Of a stretch of DNA of 64,000 nt, positions 9,352 through 17,946 are shown piece by piece. The notes beneath the pieces are model-generated. The model ran no database searches and was not told the origin of the DNA. It saw only the letters and a list, made by a program, of their open reading frames with translations. The stretch comes from Moorena producens 3L (GTDB lineage: Bacteria > Cyanobacteriota > Cyanobacteriia > Cyanobacteriales > Coleofasciculaceae): NCBI RefSeq assembly GCF_000211815.1, contig NZ_GL890930.1, positions 79,838-143,837 on the forward strand. The letters run 5' to 3'. Each line of letters starts with the position of its first letter. The first letter of the stretch is position 1. A program made the position numbers and the translations under genes.

Positions 9352-9836
9352 AGAAACTTGAGTAGCCCATCTCCCTTGCTCATTTTCAGCAGTTATGTCT
9401 CTGTTTTACCTCGGTTACCAGAGATAAGATTACTCACAACTTGCTGTATATTCCTAAATATATTTTTCAGTAAGTTAAGGAAATTATTGAGCTATTTATA
9501 AAAATTAACATCAGTAGCCTGTGCACACTAATCTGGAAAGACCTAGTTGCCGTCATACATACTACCTTCTTTCCCAATGTCCCCCTCAACAAGTTGCCGA
9601 GGATGCGCTTCTTGAAGCGAACTCACTCTCAAAATCTGTCCGGAGAAGCGTCATACCTACTCGAATAAGGAAGTAGTAGATGCACCCTGATCACCGCCCC
9701 CAGCTTTTACAGCTTGGGGGTTTCCTGATTTTTTAAGCTATTCCTCTGGTGTTCAGTTTTATGAGCAATAACCACTTATTTCCCCCGAAGAGTAGTAATT
9801 TCTTTAAGCCTCAGCTAACACAAATAAACTCAAGCC
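9352..9836. other. Intergenic region between TPR protein and hydrolase genes
   Basis: About 485 bases with no supported gene. It contains the TPR gene's upstream region, an AT-rich segment at 9440-9510, an orphan plus-strand GC-rich hairpin near 9696-9736, and a short direct repeat at the hydrolase end (AAGCCTCAGCTAACACAAAT at about 9808 and 9833). Confidence 0.5.
9696..9736 (+). terminator. GC-rich hairpin with T-rich tail, orphan terminator-like structure
   Basis: CCCCCAGCT (9697-9705) pairs with AGCTTGGGGG (9711-9720, one bulged T). The tail is TTTCCTGATTTTTT. The orientation serves the plus strand, yet both neighbouring genes are on the minus strand, so there is no obvious gene to terminate. 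Similar G/C palindromes occur near 23807 and 34036. It could be the end of a small RNA or a relic of an IS200/IS605-type element end. Confidence 0.45.
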
Positions 9837-10676
9837 TCAGCTAACACAAATAAACTCCCGCACCTGCTCTAGATAAATCCCTGGAGCCTCCAACATCGGA
9901 AAGTGAGCTGTATCAGGAATTTCAACATACTTGACTTTTTGACTTAATTGTGATGCTCTACGTCCTAGTGCTGAAGGAATAATTTTGTCGTATTCACCAG
10001 AAACTAGCAGGGTTGGCACCTTTAACTGAGCAAACTTATTAGGCATTACCTCCGCCGCATACTTACTAACCGCAGTCAGCATTGTTCCCAAAGCTGCCTC
10101 ATGATCTGCCATTAGGTAATCTGCCAAAAAATCCCGGCTCACTGCCCTAGGTAGGGGATGGTGCAAAAATCGCATCATGAACAGTGTACTGGCCAAGGGA
10201 ATATTTAACAACCAACCGGGGCGGAACTTTACTACTAACTCACCAACTTTGTGAAAAGCGGTGAAGGATTTCTCGTCATAATCAAAAACACCGCTATTAT
10301 TCAAAATTGCCTGCTCAACCCGCTCAGGATAACGATTGAGAAACATGGTAGCAGCAGATGCGCCTAGGGAGTGGGCATTGATATAGATACGACTAACTCC
10401 CAGGGTATCTAACAACACCGCTAAATCTTCAGCATAGTCCTCCATCTCATAGGTCAAGTTTGTCCCCTGTTGGGGTAATTTTGACCTACCAAACCCCTTT
10501 AGGTCATATAGGAGGCAGTCAAAGGTATTGGATAGAGCTTTAGCGGTACTTTCCCAGTAGCGAGACGAACCACACCAGCCATGGATAAATACCATCACAG
10601 GTTTATTTCCACAAGCTGTTGACTTCTTTACCCATTCATAGTAGTGTTCTACACCCCGAATTTGAATGTAAGGCAT
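9837..10676 (-). CDS. Alpha/beta-fold hydrolase
   Basis: It has the alpha/beta hydrolase landmarks in order: the oxyanion-region HGWCGSSRYW, the nucleophile elbow AHSLGAS, an acidic residue in SGEYDKIIP, and the catalytic histidine in DTAHFPMLEAP. The length, about 279 residues from the ATG at 10676, is typical for a stand-alone cytosolic hydrolase. I chose this start because the 14 residues upstream (from an ATG at 10718) are not family-like and come from AT-rich repeat sequence. Substrate is unknown; ester, lactone or haloalkane substrates are all possible in the superfamily. It lies downstream of clpX on the same strand, separated by about 135 bases of AT-rich DNA, and may not be cotranscribed. 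Confidence 0.85.
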   Translation of the reverse strand: MPYIQIRGVEHYYEWVKKSTACGNKPVMVFIHGWCGSSRYWESTAKALSNTFDCLLYDLKGFGRSKLPQQGTNLTYEMEDYAEDLAVLLDTLGVSRIYINAHSLGASAATMFLNRYPERVEQAILNNSGVFDYDEKSFTAFHKVGELVVKFRPGWLLNIPLASTLFMMRFLHHPLPRAVSRDFLADYLMADHEAALGTMLTAVSKYAAEVMPNKFAQLKVPTLLVSGEYDKIIPSALGRRASQLSQKVKYVEIPDTAHFPMLEAPGIYLEQVREFICVS

Positions 10677-10810
10677 TTTTCGACCTTTGTCCTTTGTTAA
10701 TTGAAAATCAACAATCAAAAATTAATAATAAACAATTAACAATCAACAATTAACAAGCAATAAATTTTATTTTGACCAATGACAAATGAAAAATTACTAC
10801 TATGCTACTA

Positions 10811-12157
10811 CTATGCTGATTCTGGCTTTGGCAATGAAGAAGGATGAACCAATAGTTCAGCAGTGGAGCGCTTCTCTACCATTTCCCTAGTGATTGTACA
10901 GCGAGTGACATCCTTACGAGAAGGCAACTCGTACATCACTTCCAGCATCAATTCTTCCACAATGCCCCTTAACGCCCTAGCACCAGTTTTACGACGGTAA
11001 GCTTCCTGGGCCAGCGCTCGAATTGCATCTGGCATAAACTCCAAGTTAACATTGTCCATCTTCAACAGCTTCATATACTGTTTGACCAGTGCATTCTTGG
11101 GTTCTGTCAAAATTGCCATCAGGGCTTCCTCATCCAGGGGTTCAATGACCGCTACCATTGGTATGCGACCAATGAACTCAGGAATCATGCCGAATTTCAC
11201 CAAGTCATCTGGCTGCAAGTGTCGCAGAATATCTGCTGTGCGCTTTTCCTTCGACTGATTCTCTCCAGGCTGAATAAATCCCATGGAACGCTTGCCTAGG
11301 CGTTGCTCAACCACCTTATCCAAACCAACAAACGCACCACCGCAAATAAACAGAATATTGCTGGTGTCAATCTGAATGCAGTCTTGATAAGGATGTTTGC
11401 GTCCACCTTGAGGCGGGACATTAGCAATTGTTCCTTCTAGCATTTTCAGTAATGCTTGCTGGACTCCTTCCCCAGAAACATCCCTGGTAATGGAGGGATT
11501 TTCACTCTTGCGGGCTACCTTATCGATTTCATCGATATAGATAATCCCTCGCTGGGCTTCCTCCACATCCAGATCTGCCACTTGCAATAGTCGCAGTAAG
11601 ATGTTTTCTACATCTTCGCCAACATAACCAGCTTCTGTCAGGGTTGTGGCATCTGCCACAGCAAAAGGCACATCTAATATTTTGGCTAAGGTTTGGGCGA
11701 GTAATGTTTTACCACAACCAGTAGGACCAATTAGAAGAATGTTGGACTTTTGTAGCTCTATGCCATCATCGATTATTCCCTGACCCTGACCCTGAGCTTT
11801 AGATTGGAGCAAGCTTAGGCGCTTGTAGTGGTTGTACACAGCAACTGACAGAACTTTTTTGGCTTCCTCCTGACCAATCACATGGTCATCTAGATACCGT
11901 TTAATTTCCCTGGGTTTGGGAATCTGATTCATGGAAATGCGGTTGGCACGGGGACGACGTTTCTTGGCAGGTTCTGGTCGAGGAGCAGGCTGGGGAGCAG
12001 GCGCACCGGAATCAAGTAACTCCTCATCTAAAATTTCATTACATAAATCAACACACTCATCACAAATATAGACTCCGGGGCCAGCAATTAATTTGCGTAC
12101 TTGCTCTTGAGACTTACCGCAGAAGGAACATTTTAGATGGGAGTCGTATTTAGACAT
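10811..12157 (-). CDS. clpX: ClpX, ATP-dependent Clp protease ATP-binding subunit
   Basis: A 448-residue AAA+ unfoldase. The N-terminal zinc-binding domain has Cys10, Cys13, Cys32 and Cys35. The ATPase core has Walker A GPTGCGKT, the pore loop GYVGEDVE, Walker B IIYIDEID, and the RKSENPSITRDVSGEGVQ region. The ClpP-contacting loop region follows. ClpX recognises tagged substrates, unfolds them and feeds them into ClpP. The start (12157) lies 13 bases after clpP, so the two are almost certainly cotranscribed. The usual cyanobacterial order tig-clpP-clpX is kept. A Pro/Ala-rich linker (about residues 50-70) separates the zinc domain from the core, as in relatives. Confidence 0.98.
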   Translation of the reverse strand: MSKYDSHLKCSFCGKSQEQVRKLIAGPGVYICDECVDLCNEILDEELLDSGAPAPQPAPRPEPAKKRRPRANRISMNQIPKPREIKRYLDDHVIGQEEAKKVLSVAVYNHYKRLSLLQSKAQGQGQGIIDDGIELQKSNILLIGPTGCGKTLLAQTLAKILDVPFAVADATTLTEAGYVGEDVENILLRLLQVADLDVEEAQRGIIYIDEIDKVARKSENPSITRDVSGEGVQQALLKMLEGTIANVPPQGGRKHPYQDCIQIDTSNILFICGGAFVGLDKVVEQRLGKRSMGFIQPGENQSKEKRTADILRHLQPDDLVKFGMIPEFIGRIPMVAVIEPLDEEALMAILTEPKNALVKQYMKLLKMDNVNLEFMPDAIRALAQEAYRRKTGARALRGIVEELMLEVMYELPSRKDVTRCTITREMVEKRSTAELLVHPSSLPKPESA

Positions 12158-12170
12158 AAGAAGCCTCTTT

Positions 12171-12863
12171 CTAGATAGAAGCGACAGCTGCTTCCTGGTT
12201 AGGAAGATTCTGCCGGGAGATCACCTGGTCAATTAAACCATAGTCTTTAGCTTCCGCCGCTGACATGAAAAAGTCGCGTTCGGTATCTTCGGCAATTTGC
12301 TCCACCGGTTGACCGGTGTGATTAGCCAGTAATTGGTTAAGGGTTTGCTTGTGGTATAGAATTTCCCTAGCTTGGATTTCTATATCCACCGCTTGTCCCT
12401 GAGCACCGCCTAGGGGCTGGTGAATCATAATCCGAGAATTGGGCAATGCCATCCGTTTACCAGCAGCTCCCCCTGCTAGGAGAAATGCGCCCATACTAGC
12501 AGCTAAGCCATAGCAGATGGTAACCACATCAGGGCGCACTTGCTGCATCGTATCATATATTGCCATCCCTGCAGTTACCGAGCCACCTGGGGAGTTGATA
12601 TACAATTGGATATCCTTTTCCTCGTCTTCAGCTTCTAGGTATAACAGCTGGGCAACAATTGAGTCAGCTACCACATCATCGACCTGGGTTCCCAAAAAGA
12701 CAATGCGTTCTCGCAGCAGCCGCGAATAAATGTCAAATGCTCGTTCTCCCATTCCAGACTGCTCTACCACCATTGGTACAACAGTACTACTGGAGGTGAT
12801 TTGGTATTGGTCTAGAGAACTTAAGCTGGTGATTGAGGAATGAGGGGACACAGATTGCAGCAT
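12171..12863 (-). CDS. clpP: ClpP, ATP-dependent Clp protease proteolytic subunit
   Basis: The serine protease core is intact: catalytic Ser in GLAASMGAF, His in RIMIHQPLGGAQ, and Asp in EDTERDFFMSA. Together with ClpX it forms the barrel protease for regulated proteolysis. The frame stays open back to a TTG at 12941, but the first ATG is at 12863; relatives usually begin near MVVEQSG (ATG at 12773). The roughly 30 extra residues (Ser-rich) could be a real cyanobacterial extension or an annotation artefact. No start has a strong Shine-Dalgarno site. It sits between tig and clpX, 13 bases before clpX. Cyanobacteria carry several clpP paralogues; this is the clpX-linked one. Confidence 0.95.
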   Translation of the reverse strand: MLQSVSPHSSITSLSSLDQYQITSSSTVVPMVVEQSGMGERAFDIYSRLLRERIVFLGTQVDDVVADSIVAQLLYLEAEDEEKDIQLYINSPGGSVTAGMAIYDTMQQVRPDVVTICYGLAASMGAFLLAGGAAGKRMALPNSRIMIHQPLGGAQGQAVDIEIQAREILYHKQTLNQLLANHTGQPVEQIAEDTERDFFMSAAEAKDYGLIDQVISRQNLPNQEAAVASI

Positions 12864-13177
12864 AGGATACAACTCGTCAAGACCTCTCGATTTATTAATA
12901 AAGGTGCTATCTAACAAGGGCACGAATAGGCATAAAGTCAAAGTCTCTATAGAAACTATTATGCCTTAACTGTTTGCTTGTTGGTGCAAGAGTTTACGGT
13001 TAGAGAGTTGAGGCTTATCTACAAGCCTAAGCTGTTGAGCTAAGGTGTGTTTATTCTAAGCAATCTAAGCTGAGCCTTGGGTTTCAGCCTCAGAATTATG
13101 AAAGTTAAATCCGCAACAGCTTAGCCACTCACTACCACTTCCCCTGGGCAAATCACCAACAAGGCCAACTCTAGGAT

Positions 13178-14614
13178 TTACTCAGAAACTGGTTCAGCTG
13201 GTACTTCAATGGTCTGGGAAGCCGCATCGGTTGTTTCTAGTTCGGTTACTGTAACGGCCGTGTCTTCTGCTTCAGTTTCTTCTTCTTCGGTGATGGTTCC
13301 TTTGGGAACCAGCTCTATAGTACCGTGATCTTCTAACCATTTAATGGCTTTGAGTTTGAGCAAATCGGACTCGACGAATTCCCTCAGCCGATCCGGATCT
13401 ACCTCTTGACCAGCCAACTCCTTCATCAATTCTTTACTTTTCGCTTCTATTTCCGACTCTTCAACGGTTAGGGATTCACGTGTAGCTATTTCCTTAAGGG
13501 CTAGGGATTGTCGGAGGCTTTGGATGGCATCAGGACGTGATCTTTCTCGCAGCTGTGGTAGATTCTCTTCGGTAAACAGCCTTTTGACATCCATTCCCAA
13601 CTGTTGCATCTGGATCGCTGTTTGGGTCAAAATTGTTTGGAGTTCCTGGTCAATTAGCGTTTCAGGCAATTCAACTTCAACCTTTTCCAGGAGAGCGTTG
13701 ATTAAAGCCTCCTCCTTGCTGGCTTGCGTTTCTTGATCAGCTTTTTCCTGAAACTCCTGCTGTAAATATTCCCGTAACTCTGCCAAGGTTTCTTGATCAC
13801 TAACTTCTTGAGCGAAGTCGTCATCTAACTCTGGCAGCTCTTTTTCCTTGATTTCTTTTAGGGTGATGCTAAAGACCGACGACTTGCCAGCTAAATCTTC
13901 TAGGGGGTAATCTTCAGGAAACGTTACTGGTACTTCTTTATTCTGATCAGGATTCATACCAACGATGCCTTGAAGAATGTCCTCTAGGAACTTGCCTTCC
14001 CCAAGTTCAATTTCAAAATCCTTAGCCTCACCGTTAGGTATTACTGAGCCTTCATCCTCTTCGCTATCACCAGTAAATCGACCGACATAATCCACCACGA
14101 CCACATCTCCCATCTGAGCTGGGCGTGATTCCACTGGTACTAGGGTAGCCTGCTCAACACGCCGTTCTTCGAGAAAATTCTCGACGGCATCCGGTTCAAC
14201 CTTAGTTTCCTCAGCTGTCACACTTAAGCCATTGTATTCCCCTAAATTAACCAATGGTGGCACATCGACCGATGCGGTGAAGGTTAGGGGTTCCCCTGGT
14301 TTGAACTGGCTGAGCAAATCTTCTAAGGTAGAGGTTAAATTATAGTTCCCTAGTGCCTCAATTTGGGCTTGCTCAATCGCCTGCTTTAGACTACTGTCTA
14401 GCAACTCTTCGATGGCAGCAGCTTTTACCTGTTGGGCACCAAGACGTTGTAGCAAAACCTGACGGGGTACCTTACCTTGGCGAAACCCAGGAATTTTGAC
14501 GGTGCGGGAAAGGTTCTGTAAAACCTTTTCATAGGCTTGTTTGGTCGTTTCAGCCGGAATTTCAATTTTCAGACCAACCTGGCTAGCGGGAAGTTTTTCC
14601 TGAGTTACTTTCAT
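13178..14614 (-). CDS. tig: Trigger factor, ribosome-associated chaperone and prolyl isomerase
   Basis: The 478-residue protein has the three domains of trigger factor: an N-terminal ribosome-binding domain (1-145) with the signature region IPGFRQGKVPRQVL, an FKBP-type isomerase domain (about 160-245, GDVVVVDYVGRF), and a helical C-terminal chaperone domain up to about 440. The tail is acidic and Thr/Glu-rich (EEEETEAEDT), common in cyanobacterial homologues. It binds nascent chains at the ribosome exit. It heads the tig-clpP-clpX group, but about 314 bases separate it from clpP, so clpP probably has its own promoter. The ATG at 14614 begins the conserved MKVTQEKLPASQ. Confidence 0.97.
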   Translation of the reverse strand: MKVTQEKLPASQVGLKIEIPAETTKQAYEKVLQNLSRTVKIPGFRQGKVPRQVLLQRLGAQQVKAAAIEELLDSSLKQAIEQAQIEALGNYNLTSTLEDLLSQFKPGEPLTFTASVDVPPLVNLGEYNGLSVTAEETKVEPDAVENFLEERRVEQATLVPVESRPAQMGDVVVVDYVGRFTGDSEEDEGSVIPNGEAKDFEIELGEGKFLEDILQGIVGMNPDQNKEVPVTFPEDYPLEDLAGKSSVFSITLKEIKEKELPELDDDFAQEVSDQETLAELREYLQQEFQEKADQETQASKEEALINALLEKVEVELPETLIDQELQTILTQTAIQMQQLGMDVKRLFTEENLPQLRERSRPDAIQSLRQSLALKEIATRESLTVEESEIEAKSKELMKELAGQEVDPDRLREFVESDLLKLKAIKWLEDHGTIELVPKGTITEEEETEAEDTAVTVTELETTDAASQTIEVPAEPVSE

Positions 14615-15530
14615 TGACGCTTGGGTGTGAAGAGTTAATTGTTTAATGAGTCGGGACAGTGGATAATCAACCAGGCTGAATCAAAGATTCGACCTGGGGA
14701 CTCCTATATTACTTTAGGTGTTGCCTGCTTCGACCAACAAAATTCACCAAAAAGATTTACATTGTTTCAGCCAAGGTATTTATCCACATGCACTAGTTGC
14801 CCTAGCCGACGCGCCATCAGGGGGTTTGGCAACAAAGTCGCTAGCCACGAATTTCTCAAGGGGTTTGAGTCAAAACGCCGATCTCCAAAGGAGTAGAGGT
14901 GAACATTAACCGTTATCGAGTATCGATACAGATGGACAACCTCTACTTCGGATTGAACTAGACGGGAGAATCCAAAGCAATTATGGTATGCTGATCCTAA
15001 CAACCAGTAAAGCGTGAAGCACATCTACCAGTTCCTTTACGGCAGTAGACAGAACTATCTATAGGTGGTTACTACAGCCTTTAAGCCAGCTCTTAGTCGA
15101 TCAGAGCTTTTTAAGTGTACCTAACACGCCAGTCGATGACTCTGGCCCGGGCTAAATAGGGCAGTGTGAGCGATTACACTCGCGCTAATTGATAAGTTTA
15201 TTATTTATGTGGTAATTCCAGGCATTTTATTAAGACGCCAAGGGAAGATAGGGAACAGGGTAAGGCCAAGAATCAATAAGGAGGCATTATTATCAACAAT
15301 ATTGAGACAAAAGTGCAATAGTACTGAGAATCAAGGCTTATTATGGTCATAACCCTTGGGCCATATCACATTTTGGATCAATTTTTATTTCGCTTACCCT
15401 GCTATAGCGAACCGTTATCAGAGGTTAAATACCTAGTAAGGGAAAAAAAATTTAGATACTCTTAAAGAATGCACTGATGAAATTATCAAAATATTTACTA
15501 TGTTGAATTGAATGAGTGGAGGAAAGTCAT
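14615..15530. other. Divergent intergenic region between tig and asd
   Basis: About 900 bases, unusually long for a divergent promoter region. No frame shows a family signature. The segment 15110-15190 is GC-richer and hairpin-prone (for example GTGTGAGCG with CACTCGCGC), and could be an untranslated leader or small RNA. I cannot assign it. The DNA from 15400 to 15515 is AT-rich and likely holds the asd promoter. Confidence 0.4.
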
Positions 15531-16568
15531 TTGTCTAGTCAAGTTCGCGTTGCCATCTTAGGCGCAACGGGTGCCGTAGGTGAAGAACTACGGTTACTCT
15601 TGCAAAGCCGAAACTTCCCACTGGCTGACCTTAAGCTGTTAGCCTCACCCCGCTCTGCTGGTCGTGTCATCCCCTTTCAGGGAGAAAAGTTACCAGTGGA
15701 AGCGGTGGGAGAGCACTCTTTTGATAAGGTAGATTTGGTCTTAGCATCAGCTGGGGGGGCAACGTCGAAAGCTTGGGCGGCTATTGCTGTAAAAAGTGGT
15801 GCAGTGGTCATTGATAACTCCAGTGCCTTTCGGATGGATCCACAAGTGCCTCTAGTGATTCCGGAAATCAATCCAGAGGCAGCAGCAAATCATCAAGGAA
15901 TTATTGCGAATCCCAATTGCACTACGATTTTAATGGGTATGGCAGTATGGCCATTACATCAGGTACAGCCAGTAAAACGCATAGTGGTAGCTACTTATCA
16001 ATCCGCTAGTGGTGCTGGAATGAAAGCAATGGAAGAATTAAAATTACAGACTCAGGCAATTTTGGAAGGAGGAACGCCACCAACAGAAAGCTTTCCTTAT
16101 CCCCTGGCATTTAACTTGTTCCCCCACAACTCCCCTTTAAATGAGCAGGGGTACTGTCAGGAAGAAATGAAGATGGTCAATGAAACCCGCAAAATATTTA
16201 ATGCTCCACAGTTAAAAATTAGTGCTACCTGTGTACGGGTTCCCGTACTGCGTGCTCACTCAGAAGCAGTTAACTTAGAATTCGACCAACCCATGCCAGT
16301 GGCTCAGGCAAGAGAAATATTAGCCACTGCCCCTGGAGTAAAACTAGTAGAAGATTGGCAGGCGAACTACTTCCCTATGCCTATTGATGCGTCCGGTAAT
16401 GACGAAGTACTAGTGGGTAGGATTCGACAAGACCTTTCTCACCCTTGTGGTCTAGAAATTTGGTTGAGTGGAGACCAGATTCGTAAGGGTGCTGCCTTGA
16501 ATGCAGTGCAAATTGCTGAGTTATTGGTAGCCAAAAATTGGCTAAAGTCCTTAGTCCCTAGTTCTTAG
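15531..16568 (+). CDS. asd: Aspartate-semialdehyde dehydrogenase
   Basis: It catalyses reduction of aspartyl phosphate to aspartate semialdehyde, the branch point to lysine/diaminopimelate, threonine and methionine. The NADP-binding VAILGATGAVGEELLLL-like start, SAGGATSK, the catalytic cysteine (about residue 130) in NPNCTTI, and the histidine in RVPVLRAHSEAV are all present. Start choice: the frame allows GTG at 15516, but GGAGGAAA (15518-15525) is a strong ribosome binding site ideally placed for TTG at 15531, giving MSSQVRVAILG as in relatives. dapA follows 143 bases downstream and RNase J after that, a conserved cyanobacterial order linking lysine synthesis to RNA decay. Confidence 0.95.
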   Translation: MSSQVRVAILGATGAVGEELRLLLQSRNFPLADLKLLASPRSAGRVIPFQGEKLPVEAVGEHSFDKVDLVLASAGGATSKAWAAIAVKSGAVVIDNSSAFRMDPQVPLVIPEINPEAAANHQGIIANPNCTTILMGMAVWPLHQVQPVKRIVVATYQSASGAGMKAMEELKLQTQAILEGGTPPTESFPYPLAFNLFPHNSPLNEQGYCQEEMKMVNETRKIFNAPQLKISATCVRVPVLRAHSEAVNLEFDQPMPVAQAREILATAPGVKLVEDWQANYFPMPIDASGNDEVLVGRIRQDLSHPCGLEIWLSGDQIRKGAALNAVQIAELLVAKNWLKSLVPSS

Positions 16569-16599
16569 TCCTTTGTCGGGTTTTGTCAAAAGTCCTTTG

Positions 16600-16695
16600 T
16601 CGCTCGCAAAAAGTATTCTGGCACAGAAGCTACACCAATGACTAATGAATAATGACTAATGAATAATGACCAATGACCAATGACCAATAATTAAT
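16600..16695. repeat. STRR-type heptamer repeats between asd and dapA
   Basis: Imperfect 7-bp units of the form AATGACY and AATGAATA run from about 16637 to 16695. The GAGGAG just after them serves as the dapA ribosome binding site. Confidence 0.7.
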
Positions 16696-16711
16696 GAGGA
16701 GTTAGAAAAGG

Positions 16712-17596
16712 GTGGTCAATTTTGGACGTGTGCTAACGGCGATGATTACGCCGTTTAGGGAAGATAGCAGCGTCAATTATGCTGTGGCAGAGCACTTAGC
16801 AGCTCATTTGGTTGACAATGGGACAGATACTTTGGTCGTATGTGGTACGACTGGGGAATCTCCTACCCTTACCTGGGATGAAGAGTACCAGCTATTCCAA
16901 GTAGTCCAAAAAGCAGTTGCAGGTAAAGCCAAGGTAATTGTTGGAACGGGTTCAAATTCTACAGAAGAAGCGATCGCTGCTACTGAAAAAGCTGCTAAAC
17001 TAGGGTTAGATGGATCATTACAAGTTGTACCGTATTACAATAAACCGCCACAGTCAGGACTATACCAACATTTCCAAGCGATCGCAAAATCGAGTCCTGA
17101 CTTTCCCCTGATGCTCTACAATGTACCGGGTCGCACAGGACAAAATCTCCAACCGGAGACGATTGCTCGTTTAGCCCAAATTCCTAATATCGTAGCTCTC
17201 AAAGAGGCTAGTAGCGACTTTGAACAGACTAGTCAAATTAGGCGTTTAACCCCACCAGATTTTGCCATCTATTCTGGCGATGACTCCTTTACCCTAGCCA
17301 CCCTGGCACTAGGAGGAGCAGGTGTAGTTAGTGTAGCCAGTCATCTGGTTGGCTCCCAAATCCAACAGATGATTCAAGCTTTTGAGGAGGGTAAAACTAC
17401 CGAGGCTACTCAAATTCACCTCAAGCTTTTTCCCTTATTTAAAGTACTCTTTTGTACTACCAATCCTATCCCGATCAAAACAGCACTAGAACTTCAAGGT
17501 TGGCAGGTGGGTAGTTTTCGCTCACCCCTGTGCGAACTACCCTCTGAATTAAAATCCCGTTTAAAGGAGGTTCTAATTGAGCTGGATTTAATTTAA
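16712..17596 (+). CDS. dapA: 4-hydroxy-tetrahydrodipicolinate synthase
   Basis: At 294 residues it has standard DapA length. The Schiff-base lysine is K164 in VALKEASSDF. The phosphate-binding GTTGESPTL and the YNVPGRTGQ motif with its catalytic tyrosine are present. It condenses pyruvate with aspartate semialdehyde in lysine and peptidoglycan precursor synthesis, so it uses the product of the adjacent asd gene. The start is GTG at 16712, supported by a GAGGAG site about 12 bases upstream and by the family-typical FGRVLTAMITPF. It ends before a 350-base spacer leading to RNase J. Confidence 0.97.
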   Translation: MVNFGRVLTAMITPFREDSSVNYAVAEHLAAHLVDNGTDTLVVCGTTGESPTLTWDEEYQLFQVVQKAVAGKAKVIVGTGSNSTEEAIAATEKAAKLGLDGSLQVVPYYNKPPQSGLYQHFQAIAKSSPDFPLMLYNVPGRTGQNLQPETIARLAQIPNIVALKEASSDFEQTSQIRRLTPPDFAIYSGDDSFTLATLALGGAGVVSVASHLVGSQIQQMIQAFEEGKTTEATQIHLKLFPLFKVLFCTTNPIPIKTALELQGWQVGSFRSPLCELPSELKSRLKEVLIELDLI

Positions 17597-17946
17597 ATCA
17601 GTACTCATTTTTTGGTAACAATTACCTTTGATCAGATCTATCTTCGCTTTGTAAGGGAGGAAAGATGAATGACTGCTTAGCGAAGACTATGTTAGGGATT
17701 GCGAGGGAGATTAGTTAGCTATAAAGGGTTGATTGAATTTTGGCTTCCTTTATCCCTAATTTTTTACTATTTTTTTATTTTATATTATTTTATTTCCTAT
17801 TATTTTCACGTTTATTTGCTAATAATGATTTTAGCATAAAAAGCTATACATCATTGCTTTATATGTGTAATTTATATCTATATTAAAAAGGTAATTGGTA
17901 TCACTTTTATCAAATTTTTACTATCAAAAACCCCCCGAGGATTAAA
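17597..17946. other. Spacer and probable 5' leader of the RNase J gene
   Basis: About 350 bases with no gene. The middle (17755-17900) is very AT-rich with T-runs, and could hold the end of dapA transcription and a promoter. A weak site (CCCCCGAGGATTAAA) precedes the RNase J ATG. Confidence 0.5.

Noticed and set aside
14639..15024. Several 60-85 codon frames on both strands between tig and asd
   Set aside because: They overlap each other in different frames, lack ribosome binding sites and have no recognisable family.
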